This document shows positions 17,759 to 22,118 of a DNA stretch of 22,118 nt, piece after piece (the first letter of the stretch is position 1; each line of letters starts with the position of its first letter). The notes under the pieces are model-generated. The model searched no databases. It saw nothing but the letters and a program-made list of their open reading frames with translations, and was not told the DNA's origin. Location: positions 1-22,118 of the forward strand of contig NDFF03000211.1 in the NCBI GenBank assembly GCA_002150815.3, read 5' to 3'. The DNA comes from Grammothele lineata. Its lineage: Eukaryota > Basidiomycota > Agaricomycetes > Polyporales > Polyporaceae. Position numbers and translations under genes: made by a program.

Positions 17759-18486
17759 CATCTACTCGCCGACTTCCTTAAGTCCAGGCGAACACCGAAC
17801 ACACAACAGTCACCCTGGAGTGCACCAGCGAAAGCAGACACGTCTACGACAAGGAAGACGTCGCTGACCGGCACCTTCAAGAAGAACCCCGCGAGTGGAA
17901 ATTCTGCAGCAAACAGCCCTGCCCACACAGACTTGAATACTACCCAGAAGACGCAAACCGGCACAAAGACTTTGAGAAACCCAGTGAAGCAAACCGAGAA
18001 AAGATCTACAAGAAACGCGGGTACCCCACAGCATCTGGAGCCAGCAACGAACCCCCACTAGTAGACCAAAGCGTATACAGACCCCCCTCAGCATCAGACC
18101 TTCGCGACGAACAACGCTTCATCGGACTACGGATTATCACCTGGTCGGAATCCCTAGGCTGGGTCTACACCACAGGCAAGGACAGAGTCGTACTAGACCG
18201 TGTTCAACGAGTACGAAGGAGCGCGTGGGACTCCGGAACACCTGAAAACCCCAGACGTGTACCAGAACCCCCAATCCCGACCTCAGCACCCCGCACCAGA
18301 CCCTCGTCCCGTCTCCCTACTCCAGTACCACGACAACCCACACCAGGGCCTTCAAACACTAAACCCACTCCACAACCGTCGGCACCTGGATCCCCAATCC
18401 TCGCTCCCCAACCCATCCTTCCTGCAAGGACTCCGCCCCCGCCTCCCTCACCAAGCCCACCACCTTCACCGACCCTCATCACCACC
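17759..18486 (+). other. ATG-free leader, open in the gag frame
   Basis: From the inferred start (17568) to the gag ATG at 18487 there is no ATG in any frame. The gag frame is open from 17782 (after TAA at 17779) to the ATG, 235 codons. The first 110 or so codons give a mixed, protein-like sequence (for example CSKQPCPHRLEYYPEDANRH), and the last 80 are Pro/Thr/Ser-rich. It could be a scanning-friendly leader, a Gag N-terminal extension started at a non-AUG codon, or old coding sequence that lost its ATG. Confidence 0.55.
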
Positions 18487-19443
18487 ATGTCAAACACTCC
18501 CAAAGTCTCCGAGCGGAAGATCCGCCCTCCGCCGGACTTCAACGGAAACCGCGAAGAGGCAGACAACTTCCTCAACTCGTGCAGAGTTTACCTGCGCCTC
18601 AATGCACAATCCTACTCGACGGATGAAGAAAAGATCATCTTCATTCTGTCGTACATGATAGGAGGATCGGCTGGACCGTGGAAGGATGCGTTCACGACCA
18701 AGGCTTTCTCTACCAACCCGACGACATCCCAGGAATATGGTTTTGGCACGCTCACCGACTTCATCAAGGAGTTTAACAAGTCCTTCGAGCCATTGAACCC
18801 GGTTGACAACGCCATTGCTAAAATGAAAGCCCTGAAACAAACTGGCACAGCCGACGACTATGTTGCTGAGTTCCTTCCGCTAGCGGTCAGGTCAGGCATC
18901 GGATCTGTGGCAGTCCTCTCGGACTACTTCCTCACCGGACTCAAGAAGGGACTAATTAACAACATCATGACGGTCGAGAAACTCCCCACGACCATGGACG
19001 GCTACTACACCCTTGCATCCCGTCTGGACCTCCAATGGCGTAAAGGACAGGAACTCACCAAAGGATCGTCAGAGAAGAAGTCGTCAGACTCGAAGGGATT
19101 GACAACCTCCACCCAGGGCAAGTCTTCCAATGCCATCAGGCTGAGGAAGCTCACGGATGAAGAATGAACCCGGTACAAGAAGGAGGGGCGCTGCTTTAGA
19201 TGTCGCGAACTCGGACATGGACAATGGGACTGCCCCCAGAGGAACACCAACGCCGCAGGCCCCAACCAAGGGACAACTACCTCTCCTGCCTACCGCAAGA
19301 TCAGGATTGCGGCCTCAGAACCCAACAACCCTGCTCCAGCAGAACCAGAAGCCCCGGTTTCTCGCGTACGGGCCCTGTTCCACACGTTCACACCCGCGGA
19401 GAGAGAGGAGGTCGTAAACATCGCGGAGGCAGAGGGTTTTTGA
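18487..19443 (+). pseudogene. Gag (capsid plus CCHC zinc knuckle), interrupted by one TGA
   Basis: Gag packages the element's RNA into virus-like particles. The ATG at 18487 is the first on the inferred transcript. Residues 1-226 form the capsid-type region, with the FNGN, GPWKDAF and FIKEFNKSFEP motifs usual in fungal Ty3/gypsy Gags. A TGA at 19165-19167 then interrupts the frame. The same frame continues with a basic stretch and a perfect zinc knuckle C-x2-C-x4-H-x4-C at 19192-19233, then to the natural stop TGA at 19441-19443. Without the early TGA, Gag would be 318 codons. The early stop sits between Glu-Glu and a basic region and most simply reflects a single substitution (for example from CGA or TGG). 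Readthrough is possible, but the following ACC is not a known stimulatory context. The natural stop directly follows the frameshift site. Confidence 0.85.
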
Positions 19444-19474
19444 AGCGGCCATCTGAATCGACGTCAGCATGGCC
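19434..19474 (+). promoter_or_regulatory. Programmed -1 frameshift signal between gag and pol
   Basis: GGGTTTT at 19434-19440 is read by gag as G GGT TTT and is followed at once by its TGA. It fits the X-XXY-YYZ heptamer for -1 slippage. After a 6-nt spacer (TGAAGC) comes GGCCATCTGA (19447-19456), a 7-nt loop, then TCAG, one bulged C, and ATGGCC (19464-19474): a 10-bp stem. Pol is in the -1 frame relative to gag, as required. Confidence 0.82.
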
Positions 19475-22118
19475 CCGTATCACGGTCTCCCCTGTAATAC
19501 TAGCAAATGTCAGCAATCGATCTATGCGTATTCCAGTCACGATTGACCGAACCGTCGAAACCCCCACCCTCATCGACTCTGGAGCTGGAGGAATGTTCAT
19601 TGATGAACAGTTCGCTCGAGACAACAACATCGCCCTCACCCCTCTTATCAACCACATACCAGTATACAACGTCGACGGCACCCAGAACAAGCAAGGAGTG
19701 ATCACACATTATGCTTGGAGGGAACTATCCGTCGCAGGCATAACCCGACGAACTCGGCTACTCGCAACCTCGCTAGGGAAAGAAGCCATAATCTTAGGAC
19801 TTCCCTGGCTTCGGCGAACCAATGCGAAAATCGACTGGCAAACCGGGAAGGTAGAATTTGAAGGGTCCTCTGAAGCGGAGTCACCAAAACCGCGACCACG
19901 AGCAACGGTAGAAGACGAACCTGAACCTATCGACCAAACAATTTCTCATCTGGACCCTTCCCTTGACCACTGCCTGGAAGAAGTCAACGCCTGTGCCACA
20001 CAACTCGCCGAACCAGACACAAAAGAGCACCACTGCCCTCCACCCTTTGAAGAACCGATTGACCTTGACCCGGATGACCTCCTCATTGCCTATGTACGAG
20101 GAGAACCAGTCATCGGAATATTCTCCAATGAAGAGGAACCACTCACTGAAGAACACCTCGACGAAGGAGAAGGCAGCCCGCATATCGGACGCGTAACGCA
20201 CTGGAAACACTCAGCGGCCTTCTCCTATGCACAAGGCCGATGGATACGCGCAAAGGTCAACCCGGCAATGGAAATGGCACAAAGGCAACACGCCCAGGAA
20301 AGCCCTAAGACCACCGAGGAGCTTATTCCACCCGAGTACCAGGACTACAAGGACGTATTCGAAAAGAAGGCATCCGAACGATTCCCCATCTCCCGCAACT
20401 ATGACCACGCCATCAACCTGAAACCAGACTTCGTTCCCCGGAACTGCAAAGTCTATTCGCTGTCGCCAAAGGAAACTGAGCTTATGAACGAGTTCATCGA
20501 CGAGAACCTTCGCAAAGGATATATCCGCCCCTCGCAATCCCCCATGGCATCACCGTTCTTCTTCACCGGAAAGAAGGACGGATCCCTGCGACCATGCCAG
20601 GACTACCGCTACCTAAACGAAGGGACAATCAAGAACTCATATCCTATCCCGCTCGTCCAGAACCTTATGGACAAGCTCAAAGGAGCCACGGTTTTCTCCA
20701 AACTGGACCTGCGTTCCGGGTACAACAATGTTCGGATGAAAGACGGCGACCAATGGAAGGCAGTGTTCAAATGCGAACGAGGACTCTTTGAACCAACGGT
20801 CATGTTTTTTGGACTCTGCAACTCGCCGGCCACCTTCCAAGCCCTCATGGACGACCTCTTCAGCGACATGATAGAGGAAGGATGGCTCGTCATCTACATG
20901 GACGACATGCTGCTATTCTCCAAAGACAGAAAGACACACAAGGAACGAATGCGAAGGGTACTCCAACGGCTGCGAGAGAACGACCTCTACCTCAAACCGG
21001 AGAAGTGTCTCTTTGACGTAGAAGAAGTAGAATTCCTCGGACTCATCGTGAAGCCCGACACCCTGGCTATGGACCCCGTAAAGCTCAAAGGGATAGAGGA
21101 CTGGCCAGAACCATCCTCTGTCAAAGGGGTGCGGTCATTCTTAGGATTCGCCAATTTCTACCGGCGATTCATCCCCAACTATTCGGAACTCACACGGCCC
21201 CTGCACGAACTCACCAAGAAGGACAAGCAATGGGAATGGACGTCGGTGGAACGAGACGCGTTCAACAAACTCAAAGCTAGATTCATCTCATCCCCAGTCC
21301 TCCTCATGCCGGACAAGAACAAACCATTTTCGATCGAATCAGACGCGTCGAAATTCGCCACAGGTGCGATACTCCGACAAGCAGACTCTAACGGGGATAT
21401 GCACCCCTGCGCATACCTCTCAAAGTCGTTCAACTCCGCTGAAAGGAACTACGAAATCTACGACAGAGAACTGTTAGGAATCGTACGAGCCCTCACGGAA
21501 TGGCGGCACTACCTGGAAGGAAGCCCGCACCCGGTTGAAGTTCTGTCTGACCACAAGAACCTTACCTATTTCCGAACGGCACAGAAACTCAACCGACAAC
21601 AAGCCCAATGGAGCCTCTTCCTGTCCCAGTTCGATCTGCAGTTAAAACACGTCCCCGGCACACGCATGGTTCAATCTGACACCCTGTCCCGTCTACAACA
21701 CCTGAATCTGGAAGACAACGATAACGAAGCAGTCGTACTACTCCCAGACAAATTGTTCGTAGCGGCAATGGACATTCCCCTGGCAGAAAGAATCAAAGAC
21801 ATCCACACGCAGGACCAAGTGGTACTCGACGCCCTCGCGGCTGCCAAAGACGGCACCCCACTACCAATGAAGTCGACCCTGGCAGATTGGAAGTTCGAAG
21901 ATGGGTTAGTATTCTTCAGGGACCGGTGCTACGTTCCTCCCGACCAGGACCTTAAGAGGGAAATCGTGCGACGATATCATGATCTTCGACCCATGGGACA
22001 CCCCGGACAGTTCGGAACGCTGGAGCTGTTGAAAAGAGACTACTGGTGGCCCGGCATGGCAGTGTTCGTACGGAACTACGTCGCAGGCTGCGCAACTTGT
22101 CAACAAACCAAGATCAAC
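19440..22118 (+). CDS. Pol polyprotein (protease, RT, RNase H, integrase start), partial
   Basis: Pol is made by -1 frameshifting from gag and runs open from the slip site to the window edge, 893 codons. Counting from 19440, the protease Asp-Ser-Gly is at residue 46 (19575). An acidic linker follows to about residue 300. Reverse transcriptase spans about 320-520, with FSKLDLRSGY and the catalytic Tyr-Met-Asp-Asp at 486-489 (20895-20906). RNase H has acidic residues at Asp635, Glu677 and Asp704 in SIESDAS, DREL and LSDHKN settings. The integrase zinc-binding domain begins with His847-x6-His854-x29-Cys884-x2-Cys887, after which the window ends. All catalytic residues seen are intact. Together the products copy the element's RNA into DNA and insert it into the host genome. 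The chain's true start is set by protease processing and is not visible. Confidence 0.93.
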   Translation, partial: MKRPSESTSAWPRITVSPVILANVSNRSMRIPVTIDRTVETPTLIDSGAGGMFIDEQFARDNNIALTPLINHIPVYNVDGTQNKQGVITHYAWRELSVAGITRRTRLLATSLGKEAIILGLPWLRRTNAKIDWQTGKVEFEGSSEAESPKPRPRATVEDEPEPIDQTISHLDPSLDHCLEEVNACATQLAEPDTKEHHCPPPFEEPIDLDPDDLLIAYVRGEPVIGIFSNEEEPLTEEHLDEGEGSPHIGRVTHWKHSAAFSYAQGRWIRAKVNPAMEMAQRQHAQESPKTTEELIPPEYQDYKDVFEKKASERFPISRNYDHAINLKPDFVPRNCKVYSLSPKETELMNEFIDENLRKGYIRPSQSPMASPFFFTGKKDGSLRPCQDYRYLNEGTIKNSYPIPLVQNLMDKLKGATVFSKLDLRSGYNNVRMKDGDQWKAVFKCERGLFEPTVMFFGLCNSPATFQALMDDLFSDMIEEGWLVIYMDDMLLFSKDRKTHKERMRRVLQRLRENDLYLKPEKCLFDVEEVEFLGLIVKPDTLAMDPVKLKGIEDWPEPSSVKGVRSFLGFANFYRRFIPNYSELTRPLHELTKKDKQWEWTSVERDAFNKLKARFISSPVLLMPDKNKPFSIESDASKFATGAILRQADSNGDMHPCAYLSKSFNSAERNYEIYDRELLGIVRALTEWRHYLEGSPHPVEVLSDHKNLTYFRTAQKLNRQQAQWSLFLSQFDLQLKHVPGTRMVQSDTLSRLQHLNLEDNDNEAVVLLPDKLFVAAMDIPLAERIKDIHTQDQVVLDALAAAKDGTPLPMKSTLADWKFEDGLVFFRDRCYVPPDQDLKREIVRRYHDLRPMGHPGQFGTLELLKRDYWWPGMAVFVRNYVAGCATCQQTKIN

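Larger units (their letters stand above)
16925..22118 (+). mobile_element. Ty3/gypsy LTR retrotransposon, Tf1/sushi-like, right part cut by window
   Basis: The order is truncated LTR copy, full LTR, priming site, leader, Gag with zinc knuckle, then Pol as protease, reverse transcriptase, RNase H and integrase. That order is diagnostic of Ty3/gypsy (Metaviridae-type) elements. The full LTR has TGTTAC/GTAACA ends. A 10-nt match between the predicted transcript start and the site after the LTR indicates self-priming as in Tf1 of fission yeast. The 3' end of pol, any chromodomain, the polypurine tract, the 3' LTR and the target-site duplication lie beyond the right edge. The pol frame is open throughout the window; gag has one premature TGA. 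The element is therefore fairly young but probably defective in this copy. Confidence 0.93.

Noticed and set aside
17747..17765. tRNA primer binding site
   Set aside because: There is no TGG start or recognised tRNA 3'-end complement, while an exact 10-nt self-match exists.
17477..18061. Long plus-strand frame crossing the LTR into the leader
   Set aside because: It begins at a non-ATG codon upstream of the inferred transcript start and is explained by stop-poor, C-rich sequence; the gag frame is the better candidate.
18200..18658. Second plus-strand frame overlapping the gag start
   Set aside because: It opens with GTG, is Pro/Ser/His-rich from composition, and runs out of frame with the recognisable Gag.
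19388..21433. Minus-strand frames opposite gag-pol
   Set aside because: They lie antisense to clear protease, reverse transcriptase and RNase H motifs and have no features of their own.

Overview
The window looks like accessory, repeat-rich DNA of a filamentous fungus, most likely a basidiomycete (Agaricomycetes). The grounds are genes split by 48-66 nt GT-AG introns with CTAAC-type branch points, a Tf1/sushi-like Ty3/gypsy LTR retrotransposon, and large gene-poor spacers. Only three host genes have exon structures I could follow, and none has a firmly known function.

Layout. Positions 1-860 are GC-rich, with a foldback at the left edge, a 26-bp tandem repeat and a GGC microsatellite. Positions 1983-2748 hold an array of about 87-bp units, each ending in 21-bp inverted repeats; the last unit is flipped. 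Right after it, 2871-3385 is a five-exon gene for a 99-aa protein resembling the HicA-like fold. That gene is followed by a 104-bp tandem repeat (3686-4253) and four CCGGCCGG palindromes (4328-4531). Positions 6489-7928 are the fossil of a zinc-finger protein gene whose 5' half carries a very strong CpA-to-TpA (RIP-like) mutation signature. On the minus strand, 11360-9961 is a predicted 415-aa protein with a hydrophobic N-terminus and a Gln/Asn/Ser-rich tail. On the plus strand, 12592-14634 is a seven-exon gene for a 530-aa polytopic membrane protein with about eight hydrophobic segments. Positions 14635-16924 carry no gene I can support.

From 16925 to the right edge lies an LTR retrotransposon: a 404-bp truncated LTR copy, a full 418-bp LTR, leader, Gag and Pol. 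Pol is cut by the window edge inside the integrase zinc-binding domain. The sequence shows the element's expression logic. A TATA box lies 33 nt before a 10-nt stretch that is exactly complementary to the site just after the LTR, which points to Tf1-type self-primed reverse transcription. The 919-nt leader has no ATG at all. A GGGTTTT slippery heptamer abuts the gag stop, 6 nt before a strong hairpin, in the right phase for -1 frameshifting into pol. This copy carries one premature TGA in gag.

All alignments and counts here were done by eye; no database search was run.
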